A stretch of 64,000 nucleotides of DNA from DAHUYF01 sp035553515 (GCA_035553515.1 DATNDG010000052.1:1-64000); one strand, 5' to 3'; positions 23,747 to 33,448 are shown, counted from the first letter of the stretch. Notes: a model not told the origin generated them from the letters alone. A program made the numbers and translations.

Positions 23747-25972
23747 ATGCGCGGGGGGGCCGCTTTTTGGGTGGGGGCGCTGCTCGCCGCGGCGCCGGTG
23801 CTGCCGATGACGGCGCTGGCGCGCGCGCCCGCCGGCCAGCAGCAGCAACCGCCGGTGCTGTTCAGCGCCGACGAGGTGCAGTACGATTCCCAACTCGGCC
23901 TCATCGTCGCCAAGGGCAACGTCCAGCTTACCCAGCGCGACCAGATCCTTCTCGCCGACACGGTGACCTACAACGAGCGGACCGACACGGCGACGGCGTC
24001 CGGCCATGTGAGCCTGCTTCAGCCGACCGGCGACATCATCTTCGCGGACTATATGGAACTGCATGACGACATGCGTGACGGGTTCCTGCAGAACGTCCGC
24101 ATGCTGCTCAGCGACCAGTCGCGCATGGCCGGCAACACCGCCCGCCGCATCAACGGGAACCGGCTCGAAATCCGCCGTGGCGTCTACTCGCCCTGCGACT
24201 CCTGCCGCGAGGACCCGACCCGACCGCCGATCTGGCAGATCAGGGCCGAGAAGATCATCCATGACAAGGAAGAGCAGATCATCGAATACCGCGATGCCGA
24301 GATGGACATCGACGGCATCCCGGTCTTGTGGACACCCTACTTCTCGCACCCCGACCCCTCGGTAAAGCGGCGCAGCGGCTTTCTCGAGCCGAGCTTCGGC
24401 GATTCGACGTCGAACGGCTTTCATTTCGGCATTCCCTATTACTGGACGCTGGGACCCGACAAGGACGCCACCTTGTCGCCGGTCTTCACCACCGCGGGGG
24501 GCACGTTCCTGGGCGGCCAGTACCGCCAGCGGTTCGGCGACGGAAAGTGGACGACCGACGCCAGCGTGACGGTCGACAGCAAGCGCTTCACCAACGTCGA
24601 CCCGGAGCCCGTCAGCGGCACGCGCTGGCACGTCAACACCAGCGGTGAGTTCGACGTCGATCAGAACTGGCGCCTGGGCTTCGACGCGCTGCGCGCGTCC
24701 GATCCGACCTATCTCTTGCGCTACCACCTGCCCTCGCCGCTCAATTTCCTGACGAGCCATGCCTTCGCCGAGAATTACGGGCCGCGCAGCTATGGGAACA
24801 TCAGCGCGTGGAGCTTCCAGAGCCTGCAGACAGGCGTGGGCGACAGCACGCAGCCCATCGTCGCTCCGGTCGCCGACTATCAGTGGGTGAGCCAGCCGGA
24901 CGCGATCGGCAGCCGGCTCGCGCTCGAAGGCAATGTCATGAACCTGGCGCGGCTGGAAGGCATCGACACCCGCCGCACTTCGCTTGGCGCCGAATGGCGG
25001 CTCCCCTTCGTCGACTCCATCGGCGGGCAATACGGCCTCGCGGTCCACGTCAGGGGCGACGGCTACCAATCGGACAATTTGCCGCTCGCCAATGGCGGCA
25101 CCGAAAGCGCTACCGCGGGCCGCGTCTTCCCGCAGCTCTCGCTCACCTGGCGCTATCCCTGGGTGCGGCGCGCCGAGGGTTACAGCCAGATCATCGAGCC
25201 CATCGCGATGATCGCCGCCGCGCCCAACGGCGGCAATCCGGCGACGATCCCAAACGAGGACAGCCAGGGGTTCGAGTTTGACGCCACCAGCCTCTTCCTT
25301 CCCAACCGCTTTCCCGGATTCGACCGCGTCGACAGCGGTCAGCGCGTCGATTATGGCTTGCAAACCGGCGTCTATGGCGACGGCGGCGGCAGCACGCGAT
25401 TGCTTATCGGCCAGAGCTATGCCCTCCAGACGAATGACAATTTTCTGCCGGGCTCCGGACTGGAGCATCGCGTGTCGGACGTCGTCGGCAGCCTTACGAT
25501 GTCGCCGACATCGCTGCTCGATCTCACTTACGGCTTTCGTCTCGGCTACAACAATCTCGCCCTGCGCAGCCAGGAAGTCGGCACCACCTTCGGCCCGACG
25601 AACCTGCGCTTCAGCGTCAACTACCTGCAGATCGACCAGATCGCCGACGCTCCGTCCCTGCAGAAGCGCAAGCAGATCAGCGGCGTCATCAGCGCCGGCC
25701 TGACGCAGTATTGGTCGATGCAGCTGATCGGCACACGCGATCTCGCCGGACCGCAGAACAACACTGTCGACCAGCTCGTCGGAACGACCCAGTCGATCTA
25801 CAGCGGCGTCAGCCTGACCTACCGGGACGAATGCATGGCCTTCGTCACCTCTCTCACCCAGTCGGGCGTGCGCAGCGGCGACGCGATCCCTGGCACGTCG
25901 CTGCTGGTCTCGATCGTCTTCAAGAATCTGGGCGACGTCGGCACCAAGCTCCTGACGTTCGGCGGCCTGTAG
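23747..25972 (+). CDS. lptD: LPS-assembly protein LptD (OstA)
   Basis: A 741-residue outer-membrane beta-barrel that receives LPS from the LptA bridge and inserts it into the outer leaflet. The signal peptide ends near residue 26 (MTALARA). The periplasmic LptA-like domain follows (VLFSADEVQYDSQLGLIVAK, VTYNERTDTATASG), then the barrel from about residue 190 (PYFSHPDPSVKRRSGFLEP). A CDSC pair at about residue 150 may take part in disulfide formation. The ATG at 23747 lies just after the lptG stop; an upstream in-frame extension would run inside lptG. Confidence 0.95.
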   Translation: MRGGAAFWVGALLAAAPVLPMTALARAPAGQQQQPPVLFSADEVQYDSQLGLIVAKGNVQLTQRDQILLADTVTYNERTDTATASGHVSLLQPTGDIIFADYMELHDDMRDGFLQNVRMLLSDQSRMAGNTARRINGNRLEIRRGVYSPCDSCREDPTRPPIWQIRAEKIIHDKEEQIIEYRDAEMDIDGIPVLWTPYFSHPDPSVKRRSGFLEPSFGDSTSNGFHFGIPYYWTLGPDKDATLSPVFTTAGGTFLGGQYRQRFGDGKWTTDASVTVDSKRFTNVDPEPVSGTRWHVNTSGEFDVDQNWRLGFDALRASDPTYLLRYHLPSPLNFLTSHAFAENYGPRSYGNISAWSFQSLQTGVGDSTQPIVAPVADYQWVSQPDAIGSRLALEGNVMNLARLEGIDTRRTSLGAEWRLPFVDSIGGQYGLAVHVRGDGYQSDNLPLANGGTESATAGRVFPQLSLTWRYPWVRRAEGYSQIIEPIAMIAAAPNGGNPATIPNEDSQGFEFDATSLFLPNRFPGFDRVDSGQRVDYGLQTGVYGDGGGSTRLLIGQSYALQTNDNFLPGSGLEHRVSDVVGSLTMSPTSLLDLTYGFRLGYNNLALRSQEVGTTFGPTNLRFSVNYLQIDQIADAPSLQKRKQISGVISAGLTQYWSMQLIGTRDLAGPQNNTVDQLVGTTQSIYSGVSLTYRDECMAFVTSLTQSGVRSGDAIPGTSLLVSIVFKNLGDVGTKLLTFGGL

Positions 25973-26045
25973 CGCCGTCGCCAGCGCCCGGTGTATGGTG
26001 GGCCAGCGAGGGGCGGACCCCCGCAAGACCAACGGTTTGCGTGGT

Positions 26046-27302
26046 ATGACGAAATCGCTCCCCGTCCTGTGCCTGTACCTTTTCCTTCTCTGCATCGGCA
26101 GCGCTGCCGCGCAGGAAACCAGGATCGCCGCCGTGGTCAACGACGACATCGTGTCGCTCAACGATCTCGACGCGCGCATGACGCTGGTCATGCGCTCCTC
26201 GGGTATTCCAGATTCGCCGCAGAACCGGCAGCGCATCTCTTCGCGGGTGCTGCGCGGCCTGATCGACGAGCGGCTCGAGATGCAGGAAGCCAAGCGTCTC
26301 GACGTCAAGGTACCGAAGACCGAAATCGATCAGGCGCTCGTCAGGCTCGAGCAGCAGAACAATCTGCCGAAAGGCGGCCTCGATGCCTTCCTCGCCAAGG
26401 AAGGCATCTCGCAAGCGTCGCTGGTGGATCAGATCACCGCCTCGCTGACCTGGTCGAAGCTGGTGCGCTATCGGCTGTCGCAGGACGTCAACATCTCCGA
26501 CGAAGAGGTGAACGAGGCGCTGGCGCGGCTCAAGGAAAACGTCAACGTGCCGCAAAATCGCGTCTCGGAGATCTTCCTGGCGATCGACAACCCGACCCAG
26601 GAACCCGAGGTCAAACGCCTTGCGGACAAGCTCATCGAGCAGATCCGCAGCGGCGTGCGCTTCGACGCCGTCGCCCGGCAATTCTCGCAATCGCCAACCT
26701 CGGCAGTGGGCGGCGATCTCGGCTGGCTGACCACGGACCAGCTCCTGCCCGAGCTTGGCGACGCCTTGAAGAAGATGAATCCCGGCGAGATGTCCTACCC
26801 GCTGCGGGCCGGCGGCGGCTACTACATCCTCTATCTCGTCGACCGGCGGACGCTGGGTGCGCCCAATCCTGCCGATACGCTGCTTTCGCTCGTCGAAGTG
26901 GTGCTGCCCCTGCAAAGCGGCGCGTCGCCTGACGAGCAGCGGCGTGTCATAGCGCAGGCGCAACAGATCAGCGGCGAGGCGAAGAGCTGCGGCGAGTTGG
27001 CCAAGATCGGCCGCGACACGGCGCCGCAGACCTCGCGCGAGGTCGCCGATGTGAAGGCGAGCGAGCTGCCAGCCGCCATCCGTCAGACGGTGCTCGGGCT
27101 CGGCATCGCCACCGCCAGCAAGCCGCTGCCAATGCCCAACGGCATCAGTGTCGTCATGGTCTGCCAGAAGAAAGCTCCGTCCGGCGGGCTGCCGACCCGC
27201 GACGAGATCGCCGATTCCCTCGCACGCGAGCGCCTCGACGCGCTGGCGCGGCGCTACCTGAGCGATCTGCGCCGCGGCGCCTACGTGGACATTCGCGGAT
27301 GA
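26046..27302 (+). CDS. surA: Periplasmic chaperone/peptidylprolyl isomerase SurA
   Basis: A 418-residue exported chaperone that helps outer-membrane proteins such as LptD reach the Bam complex. The signal peptide is at residues 1-22 (LCIGSAAAQ). The N-terminal SurA_N domain follows (IAAVVNDDIVSLNDLDARM), and one parvulin PPIC domain lies at about residues 165-270 (VSEIFLAIDNP, GGDLGWLTTDQLLPELGDAL). The E. coli protein has two parvulin domains; the second is not obvious here. The ATG at 26046 was preferred over an upstream ATG at 25995 because it starts the signal peptide. The stop overlaps pdxA by 4 nt. Confidence 0.92.
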   Translation: MTKSLPVLCLYLFLLCIGSAAAQETRIAAVVNDDIVSLNDLDARMTLVMRSSGIPDSPQNRQRISSRVLRGLIDERLEMQEAKRLDVKVPKTEIDQALVRLEQQNNLPKGGLDAFLAKEGISQASLVDQITASLTWSKLVRYRLSQDVNISDEEVNEALARLKENVNVPQNRVSEIFLAIDNPTQEPEVKRLADKLIEQIRSGVRFDAVARQFSQSPTSAVGGDLGWLTTDQLLPELGDALKKMNPGEMSYPLRAGGGYYILYLVDRRTLGAPNPADTLLSLVEVVLPLQSGASPDEQRRVIAQAQQISGEAKSCGELAKIGRDTAPQTSREVADVKASELPAAIRQTVLGLGIATASKPLPMPNGISVVMVCQKKAPSGGLPTRDEIADSLARERLDALARRYLSDLRRGAYVDIRG

Positions 27303-28309
27303 GCACGCCGCTCGCGCTCACCATGGGTGAGCCCGCGGGCATCGGCGGCGAGATCGCGCTGCTGGCGTGGCTGCGCCGCAGCGAGGCCGGCATTCCGCCC
27401 TTCTTCCTGCTGGACGATCCTGCGCGGCTCGAAGGCCTGGCAGCGCGCCTCGGCTGGAGCGTGCCGGTGCGCCGGCTTTCAGCGTCCGAGGAAGCGGCCT
27501 CGGTCTTCAGCGCCGCGTTGCCCGTCCTGCCACTCGCGCTGGCCAATCCCGTTCTGCCCGGCCGGCCCGATCCCGGCAATGCGCCCAGCGTGATCGCGGC
27601 GATCACCGGCGCCGTCGATCTGGTCAAGGCGGGGCGCGCCGCGGCGCTGGTCACCAATCCGATCCAGAAGGAAGCGCTCTACGCCGCCGGCTTCCGCCAT
27701 CCCGGCCACACCGAGTTTCTCGCCGAGCTCGCCGGGGGCGCGAGCCCGGCGATGATGCTCGCCTGCCCCGATCTGCGCGTCGTCCTGGTCACCATCCACC
27801 AGCCGCTGCGCGAGGCCCTCGCCGCGCTCAGCACGGAGCGCATCGTCGCCGTCGGCCGGATCGCCGCCGCCGGACTGGCACGCGATTTCGGCATCGCCAG
27901 ACCGCGGCTTGCCATCGCCGGCCTCAACCCGCATGCCGGCGAGGGCGGCACCCTGGGCCGCGAGGAAATCGATATCATCGCTCCGGCGGTCGCCGCTCTG
28001 CGTGCCGCGGGGATCGATGCGACCGGACCGGCACCGGCCGATACGCTTTTCCACGCCGCGGCGCGGCGGCGCTATGACGCGGCGCTCTGCATGTATCACG
28101 ACCAGGCGCTGATTCCGCTCAAGACCATCGATTTCACCGGCGGCGTCAATGTCACCCTCGGCCTTCCCTTCATCCGCACCTCGCCGGACCATGGCACCGC
28201 GCTCGACATCGCCGGCACCGGCAAGGCCGATCCGGCGAGCCTGATCGCGGCGCTCCGCCTTGCCGGCGAGATGGCGGGGCTTCGCGGCCGCCACCGCGCA
28301 ACCGGCTGA
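27299..28309 (+). CDS. pdxA: 4-hydroxythreonine-4-phosphate dehydrogenase
   Basis: A 336-residue NAD- and metal-dependent enzyme of pyridoxal 5'-phosphate synthesis. The family pattern is visible: MGEPAGIGGEIALLAW at the N-terminus, the metal-binding HTE (His137) in GFRHPGHTEFLAEL, and HDQALIPLKTIDFTGGVNV with RTSPDHGTALDIAG. The ATG overlaps the surA stop (ATGA). The surA-pdxA-rsmA order is shared with many Proteobacteria. Confidence 0.96.
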   Translation: MSTPLALTMGEPAGIGGEIALLAWLRRSEAGIPPFFLLDDPARLEGLAARLGWSVPVRRLSASEEAASVFSAALPVLPLALANPVLPGRPDPGNAPSVIAAITGAVDLVKAGRAAALVTNPIQKEALYAAGFRHPGHTEFLAELAGGASPAMMLACPDLRVVLVTIHQPLREALAALSTERIVAVGRIAAAGLARDFGIARPRLAIAGLNPHAGEGGTLGREEIDIIAPAVAALRAAGIDATGPAPADTLFHAAARRRYDAALCMYHDQALIPLKTIDFTGGVNVTLGLPFIRTSPDHGTALDIAGTGKADPASLIAALRLAGEMAGLRGRHRATG

Positions 28310-28318
28310 GCGCCGGCG

Positions 28319-29170
28319 ATGGTCGTCCCGGAGCTGCCGCCGCTGCGCGAGGTGATCCGGCAACACGGCCTCGCTGCGCGCAAATCGCTCGGACAGAACT
28401 TTCTGCTCGATCTCAACCTGACCGGCCGGATCGCGCGCGCGGCGGCTCCGCTGGAGCAGGCCAATGTGATCGAGATCGGCCCCGGCCCTGGCGGCCTGAC
28501 CCGCGCGCTGCTCGCGGCCGGCGCCGGGCACGTCACCGCCATCGAGCGCGACCCGCGCTGCATCGCGGCGCTGGCGGAACTCGCCGCCGCCTTTCCCGGC
28601 CGGCTTACCGTGCTGGAGGGCGATGCGCTTGCCATCGATGCGGCGTCGCTGGGCCCGCCGCCGCGCAAGATCGTCGCCAACCTGCCCTACAACGTCGCGA
28701 CGCCGCTGCTGCTCTCCTGGCTGCGGAACGCCGAGGCGTTTCAGAGCCTGACGCTGATGTTCCAGAAGGAGGTGGCCCTTCGCCTCGCGGCCGCGCCGCG
28801 CTCGAAGGACTACGGCCGGCTTTCGGTCATCACCCAGTGGCGCTGCGCGGTGCGCCGGCTCTTCGACGTGCCGCCGCGCGCCTTCGTGCCGTCGCCCAAG
28901 GTGACCTCCAGCGTGGTGCAGCTCGTACCGCGCCCGGCGCCGCTGGCACCGTGCCGGTTCGAGGACCTCGAGCGGGTGCTCGCAGCCGGTTTCGGCCAGC
29001 GTCGCAAGATGCTGCGCCAGAGCCTCAAGACGCTCGGCGGCGATGCCGAGGCGCTGCTCGCGGCGGCAGGCATCGAGCCCACAGCCCGCGCCGAGGAGCT
29101 CGCGATTGCCGAATTTTGCGCGCTCGCCCGCGCCGAGGCGGCGCTCAGCCGCCGCCCCGCAGCCGGTTGA
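28319..29170 (+). CDS. rsmA: 16S rRNA dimethyladenosine methyltransferase
   Basis: A 283-residue SAM-dependent enzyme (KsgA) that dimethylates two adenines near the 3' end of 16S rRNA. Motifs: QNFLLD near residue 28, SAM-binding VIEIGPGPGGLTRALL at about residue 50, and the catalytic NLPYNVATPLLLSW at about residue 120. It lies 9 nt after pdxA. Its last 26 bp overlap the 3' end of gmk, which runs the other way. Confidence 0.96.
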   Translation: MVVPELPPLREVIRQHGLAARKSLGQNFLLDLNLTGRIARAAAPLEQANVIEIGPGPGGLTRALLAAGAGHVTAIERDPRCIAALAELAAAFPGRLTVLEGDALAIDAASLGPPPRKIVANLPYNVATPLLLSWLRNAEAFQSLTLMFQKEVALRLAAAPRSKDYGRLSVITQWRCAVRRLFDVPPRAFVPSPKVTSSVVQLVPRPAPLAPCRFEDLERVLAAGFGQRRKMLRQSLKTLGGDAEALLAAAGIEPTARAEELAIAEFCALARAEAALSRRPAAG

Positions 29171-29783
29171 CGAAATCTGCGAGGCCGATCTGCCGATCGT
29201 TCCGGACCCGCTCGGCGGCCAGCACCGCCTGCACGCGCCGGACGCTGTCTTCGAGGTCGCGGTTTACGATGATGTAGTCGTATTCCGGCCAGTGGCTCAG
29301 CTCGTCGGTGGACTTCGCCATGCGCGTCCGAACCACCTCCTCGCTGTCCTGCGCGCGCGACCTGAGGCGCTGCTCGAGCGCCGCCATGCTCGGCGGCAGG
29401 ACGAAGACGGAGACGAGATCGCCGCGCACCGACGACTTGAGCTGCTGGGTTCCCTGCCAGTCGATGTCGCTGACGATGTCGCCGCCGGCGCCGAGCACGC
29501 TCTCGACCGGGCGACGCGGCGTTCCGTAGCAATTACCGAAGACGGTCGCGTGCTCCAGCAACTCGCCGTCCGCCACCATCCGGTCGAAGCGCTCGCGCTT
29601 GATGAAGTGGTAGTGCTGCCCATCGATCTCTCCGGCGCGCTTCGGGCGCGTCGTGACGGAGACCGAGATGCGCAGGTTGGGATCGCGCGCCACGAGCTCT
29701 CGGGTAATGGTGGTCTTGCCGGCGCCCGACGGCGAAGACAGCACCAGCAGGATTCCGCGGCGGGCGATTTCGGCAGCGGTCAT
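29145..29783 (-). CDS. gmk: Guanylate kinase
   Basis: A 212-residue kinase converting GMP to GDP. The P-loop SSPSGAGKTTI is near residues 15-25, and SVTTRPKRAGEIDGQHYHF and NCYGTPRRPVESVL follow, as in Gmk. It starts 9 nt after yicC and probably shares its promoter. The 3' end overlaps rsmA tail-to-tail. Confidence 0.96.
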   Translation of the reverse strand: MTAAEIARRGILLVLSSPSGAGKTTITRELVARDPNLRISVSVTTRPKRAGEIDGQHYHFIKRERFDRMVADGELLEHATVFGNCYGTPRRPVESVLGAGGDIVSDIDWQGTQQLKSSVRGDLVSVFVLPPSMAALEQRLRSRAQDSEEVVRTRMAKSTDELSHWPEYDYIIVNRDLEDSVRRVQAVLAAERVRNDRQIGLADFVNRLRGGG

Positions 29784-29792
29784 CTTCCAAGC

Positions 29793-30677
29793 CTATTCAA
29801 GGTTCTGCACCTGCTCGCGAAGCTGCTCGATCGCCGCCTTGAGCGCGAGCCCAGTGCGCGTCAGCGCCACATCAGCGGATTTCGAGCACAGCGTGTTGGC
29901 TTCGCGATTGAATTCCTGGCACAGGAAGTCGAAGCGACGGCCGATGGCGCCGCCTTCGGCAAGCAGCTCCTGCGCTGCGACGATGTGGGCGGAAAGGCGG
30001 TCTAGCTCCTCGCGGATATCCGCCTTGCCGACAAGCAGGGCCGCCTCCTGCGCCAGGCGATCGGCCGGCAGCGCCGGAGACGCATCGAGGAGCTGCGCCA
30101 CCATCTCGGCAAGTCTCGCCTTGATCGCCGCGGGCTGGGTGGCTGCATTGTCCTCAGCCGCGGCGACAAGGCGGGCGATCTCGGCCAAGCGCGCCTCGAT
30201 CGCCGGAATGAGCCGCTCGCCCTCGGCGGCGCGCATCGCCACAAGCCCCTCGAGCGCCCGCTCGAAGCTCTGCAGCAGCGCAGCCTGCCGGCGATCGCGA
30301 TCCGCCTCGTTCTCGATCTCTTCGCCGCTCTCCAGAACGCCGCGCAGCGCGAGCAGGCCATCGGCACGCGGCAGCGCCGCCTTGCCTTGGACGACGAGCT
30401 CCTGCGCCAGTTCCGCGAGCTGCGCCAGTACCTCGCGATTGACGCGGAGGCCGCCGCCGGCAAGCCGGGTCAGGCTCAGCGTCACCGAGATCGCGCCGCG
30501 CTTCAGCCGCTGAGCCACGCCGCTGCGCAGCGGCAGCTCCAGCGAATCGAAACCCGGCGGCACGCGCACTCTGAGGTCGACCGACTTGCTGTTGACGCTC
30601 TTCACCTCCCAGACCCAGGAGTCGCCGCCTTCATGCCCTTCTGCGCGGGCAAAGCCGGTCATGCTGGAGATGGTCAC
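29793..30677 (-). CDS. YicC family endoribonuclease-like protein
   Basis: A 294-residue YicC protein. The opening ISSMTGFARAEG and the C-terminal HIVAAQELLAEGGAIGRRFDFLCQEFNREANTLCSK are family hallmarks. E. coli YicC has been linked to small-RNA turnover. The start is GTG at 30677, with GGAGGT about 9 nt upstream. It sits directly before gmk, the usual alphaproteobacterial arrangement. Its promoter is described at 30713-30741. Confidence 0.93.
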   Translation of the reverse strand: MTISSMTGFARAEGHEGGDSWVWEVKSVNSKSVDLRVRVPPGFDSLELPLRSGVAQRLKRGAISVTLSLTRLAGGGLRVNREVLAQLAELAQELVVQGKAALPRADGLLALRGVLESGEEIENEADRDRRQAALLQSFERALEGLVAMRAAEGERLIPAIEARLAEIARLVAAAEDNAATQPAAIKARLAEMVAQLLDASPALPADRLAQEAALLVGKADIREELDRLSAHIVAAQELLAEGGAIGRRFDFLCQEFNREANTLCSKSADVALTRTGLALKAAIEQLREQVQNLE

Positions 30678-30712
30678 GCGCGCATACCTCCCGCCGCCGA
30701 GGGACCTCTGCG

Positions 30713-30741
30713 GTTATAGCCTCGGCCGCATCCTGCAACAA
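30713..30741 (-). promoter_or_regulatory. Promoter of yicC-gmk
   Basis: On the minus strand TTGTTG (30741-30736), a 17-bp spacer and TATAAC (30718-30713) form a good sigma70-like promoter. The predicted start near 30706 gives a 29-nt leader that contains the Shine-Dalgarno of yicC. The boxes lie in the 140-bp gap after mltG, so yicC-gmk can be expressed separately from the fab operon. Confidence 0.6.
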
Positions 30742-30817
30742 CAAAGCGCATGCCCGTCATGGCCGCGCTGGTGCGCAGATTCCTTCGACCCGCCCTACGG
30801 AATATCGCCAGCACCGC

Positions 30818-31813
30818 CTACTTGCCCGGACCTTCGGCATGGGCGTGGCGAAGCTCCTCGACGTGGCGATTGTGTTCGGCAAGCGTGCGCGAAAAGGCAT
30901 GCCCGCCGTTTCCGTCGGCGACGAAATAGAGGTCGTCGCTCGCCGCCGGATGCAGCGCCGCGCGTAGCGAGGCGAGACCGGGATTGTCGATCGGCGTCGG
31001 CGGCAGCCCCGCATGCAGGTAGGTGTTATAGGGCGAGTCGATGGCCAGATCCTCGTGGCCTAGCGGATGGTCCAGCGGCTTGGTGCCACCCTCGGTGAGC
31101 GCGTAGCTGACCGTCGGATCCGCCTGCAGCTTCATGCCGAGCTTCAGCCGGTTGAGGTAGACCGCGGCGACGTGCGGCCTTTCATCCTCACGCGCCGTCT
31201 CCCTCTCCACGATCGAGGCGAGCGTGAGCGCCTCCTCCGGACTCGCGAGCGGCAGGCCGGAACTGCGATCCCGCCAGGCGGCCGCGACGGCGCGCGCCAT
31301 GGCGCGATGCATCCGCGCCAGCAGCTCCGCGCGCGGCGTGTCGAGCACGTAGAAATAGGTATTGGGCAGCAGGCTGCCCTCCGGCGGCACGCGATCGATG
31401 GAGCCGTCAAGTGCCGGCTGCTGGCGCAGCAACGCGACGATCTCGGCGCTGGTCAGGCCTTCCGGCACGGTGACGCGGTGCTGAACGACGCGGCCGCTGG
31501 CGATCAATGCCGCGGCCGCGCGCGGACTCACTGCCGCGGGAAACTCGTACTCGCCGGCCTTGAGCGGACCGAGCCGGCGATCGGTGAAAACGCCGGCGAT
31601 GAAGGTCCAGGGATGGGTGATGACGCCGTTCTGGGCGAGCTCCTTCGCCACACCGCCGAGGCCGGCGCCGCGCGGTATGACCAGAGTCTTGCTGGCGGCA
31701 AGCGGGCCCGCACCGGTGTAGTCGCGCCAGGCCCAGAATGCGACGGCGGCAAGCGCCAGAACCGCCAGCAGCACCGCGCCACCCAGCCAGCGCCATCGCG
31801 CCGGCGCCGACAT
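30818..31813 (-). CDS. mltG: Endolytic murein transglycosylase MltG
   Basis: A 331-residue inner-membrane-anchored enzyme (YceG family) that cuts nascent glycan strands and may set their length. One N-terminal helix (residues 9-30) is followed by a LysM-like region and the YceG domain. The catalytic Glu is in ASIVERETARED (Glu203), and RLKLGMKLQADPTVSYAL follows. Its ATG begins immediately after the fabF stop (TGAATG), so the two are coupled. A fabF-mltG pair is common in alphaproteobacteria. Confidence 0.95.
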   Translation of the reverse strand: MSAPARWRWLGGAVLLAVLALAAVAFWAWRDYTGAGPLAASKTLVIPRGAGLGGVAKELAQNGVITHPWTFIAGVFTDRRLGPLKAGEYEFPAAVSPRAAAALIASGRVVQHRVTVPEGLTSAEIVALLRQQPALDGSIDRVPPEGSLLPNTYFYVLDTPRAELLARMHRAMARAVAAAWRDRSSGLPLASPEEALTLASIVERETAREDERPHVAAVYLNRLKLGMKLQADPTVSYALTEGGTKPLDHPLGHEDLAIDSPYNTYLHAGLPPTPIDNPGLASLRAALHPAASDDLYFVADGNGGHAFSRTLAEHNRHVEELRHAHAEGPGK

Positions 31814-33076
31814 TCAGGGCGCCTGCGCGAAGATGAGCGACGCGTTGGTGCCGCCGAACCCGAAGGAGTTGGAGAGGGCGTAGCGGACCGGCCGCTCCTT
31901 GGCCTTGAGCGGCACGAGATCGATGTCGCAGCTCGGTGACGGATTTTCGAGATTGAGCGTCGGCGGCACGATGCTGTCGCGCATGGCAAGAATCGAGAAG
32001 ATCGCCTCGACGCTTCCGGCGGCGCCGAGAAGATGGCCGATCGACGACTTGGTCGAAGACATCGAGAGCTTGTAGGCGTGATCGCCGAACAGCCGCTTCA
32101 CCGCGCCGAGTTCGATCTCGTCGCCCAGCGGCGTCGACGTGCCGTGTGCGTTGATGTAGTCGATCTGGTCGGGCGCAAGGTTGGCGCGCTTCAGCGCATT
32201 GCGCATGGCGCGGAAGCCGCCATTGCCGTCCTCGGCCGGAGCGGTGATGTGATGCGCGTCCCCCGAGAGCCCGTAGCCGATCACCTCGGCATAGATTTTC
32301 GCGCCGCGCCGCTTGGCGTGCTCGAGTTCCTCGAGGACGAGCACCCCGGCGCCTTCGCCCATGACGAAGCCGTCGCGGGCCTGGTCCCAGGGACGGGACG
32401 CGCGGGTCGGCTCGTCGTTGAAGCCCGTCGACAGCGCGCGCGCCGCGGCGAAGCCTGCCAGACCGAGCCGGCAGATTGCCGCCTCAGCTCCGCCGCAGAC
32501 CATCACGTCGGCGTCATCCCACATGATCAGGCGGGCCGCATCGCCGATCGCGTGCGCGCCGGTCGAGCAGGCCGTGACTACGGCATGGTTCGGGCCGGTG
32601 AAGCCGTAGCGGATCGACACATGGCCCGAGGCGAGATTGATCAGATTGGACGGAATGAAGAAGGGCGACAGACGCCGCGGCCCGCGCTCGTGCAGCGTGA
32701 TCGCGCCTTCGGTGATGCCGGGCAGCCCGCCGATGCCGGAGCCGATCATGACGCCGGAGCGTTCGCGATCCTCGTCGCCCTGAGGCTTCCACCCGGCGTC
32801 GGTCACCGCCTGTTCCGCCGCCGCCAGCGCAAATACGATGAACTCGTCCATCTTGCGCTGCTCTTTCGGCGGAACCCACTCGTCCGCGTTGAAATTGCCC
32901 GCGGCCGTCTCGCCGCGCGGCACCTGGCCGGCGATCTTCGCCGGCAGATCCGAGACGTCGAAACTCTGAATGGCGCGGAGGCCCGATTGTCCCTGGAGCA
33001 GCCGCTTCCAGACGTTTTCCGCCCCGATCCCGAGCGGGGTGACGAGCCCGATGCCGGTGACGACGACGCGTTTCAT
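31814..33076 (-). CDS. fabF: 3-oxoacyl-[ACP] synthase II
   Basis: A 420-residue condensing enzyme of fatty acid elongation. The nucleophile is Cys170 in AVVTACSTGAHAIGD, with His in NAHGTSTPLGDE and KSSIGHLLGAAGSVEAI, giving the Cys-His-His triad. The length and start MKRVVVTGIGLVTPLG are normal for FabF. It follows acpP by 40 nt and abuts mltG. Confidence 0.96.
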   Translation of the reverse strand: MKRVVVTGIGLVTPLGIGAENVWKRLLQGQSGLRAIQSFDVSDLPAKIAGQVPRGETAAGNFNADEWVPPKEQRKMDEFIVFALAAAEQAVTDAGWKPQGDEDRERSGVMIGSGIGGLPGITEGAITLHERGPRRLSPFFIPSNLINLASGHVSIRYGFTGPNHAVVTACSTGAHAIGDAARLIMWDDADVMVCGGAEAAICRLGLAGFAAARALSTGFNDEPTRASRPWDQARDGFVMGEGAGVLVLEELEHAKRRGAKIYAEVIGYGLSGDAHHITAPAEDGNGGFRAMRNALKRANLAPDQIDYINAHGTSTPLGDEIELGAVKRLFGDHAYKLSMSSTKSSIGHLLGAAGSVEAIFSILAMRDSIVPPTLNLENPSPSCDIDLVPLKAKERPVRYALSNSFGFGGTNASLIFAQAP

Positions 33077-33116
33077 GCGGTGCTACCGGATGACATTGGT
33101 ACGAGCCCGACCAGCG

Positions 33117-33350
33117 CTACTTGTGCGCCTCGATGAAGCTGACCGCATCCTTGACGGTCACGATCTTCTCGGCCGCATCGTCCGGAATCTCGCATCCGAA
33201 CTCCTCCTCGAACGCCATCACCAGCTCGACCGTGTCGAGGCTGTCGGCTCCGAGATCATCGATGAAGCTGGCGTTGTCCGTCACCTTGGACTCGTCGACG
33301 CCAAGATGCTCCACCACAATCTTTTTTACTCGCTCGGCGACATCGCTCAT
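33117..33350 (-). CDS. acpP: Acyl carrier protein
   Basis: A 77-residue acidic protein that carries growing acyl chains on 4'-phosphopantetheine. The attachment Ser is in GADSLDTVELVMAFEEEF (Ser37). The ATG at 33350 follows GAGGTA and gives the standard MSDVAERVKKIVVEHL start. An open N-terminal extension upstream has no family match and is rejected. It lies 178 nt downstream of fabG. Confidence 0.97.
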   Translation of the reverse strand: MSDVAERVKKIVVEHLGVDESKVTDNASFIDDLGADSLDTVELVMAFEEEFGCEIPDDAAEKIVTVKDAVSFIEAHK

Positions 33351-33448
33351 CGGTTTGTACCTCGACGAAAAAACGGGCTTGTAGAATGGACTTTCGGCGC
33401 AACGGCGGACCCTCAGGCAGGCCTGGTGCCGACCGTCGCCGCATAAGC

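Noticed and set aside
23471..26308. 945-codon open frame on the minus strand opposite lptD and surA
   Set aside because: It is a high-GC antisense shadow of two well-supported genes; its product has no family pattern and is extremely rich in Arg, Ala and Asp.
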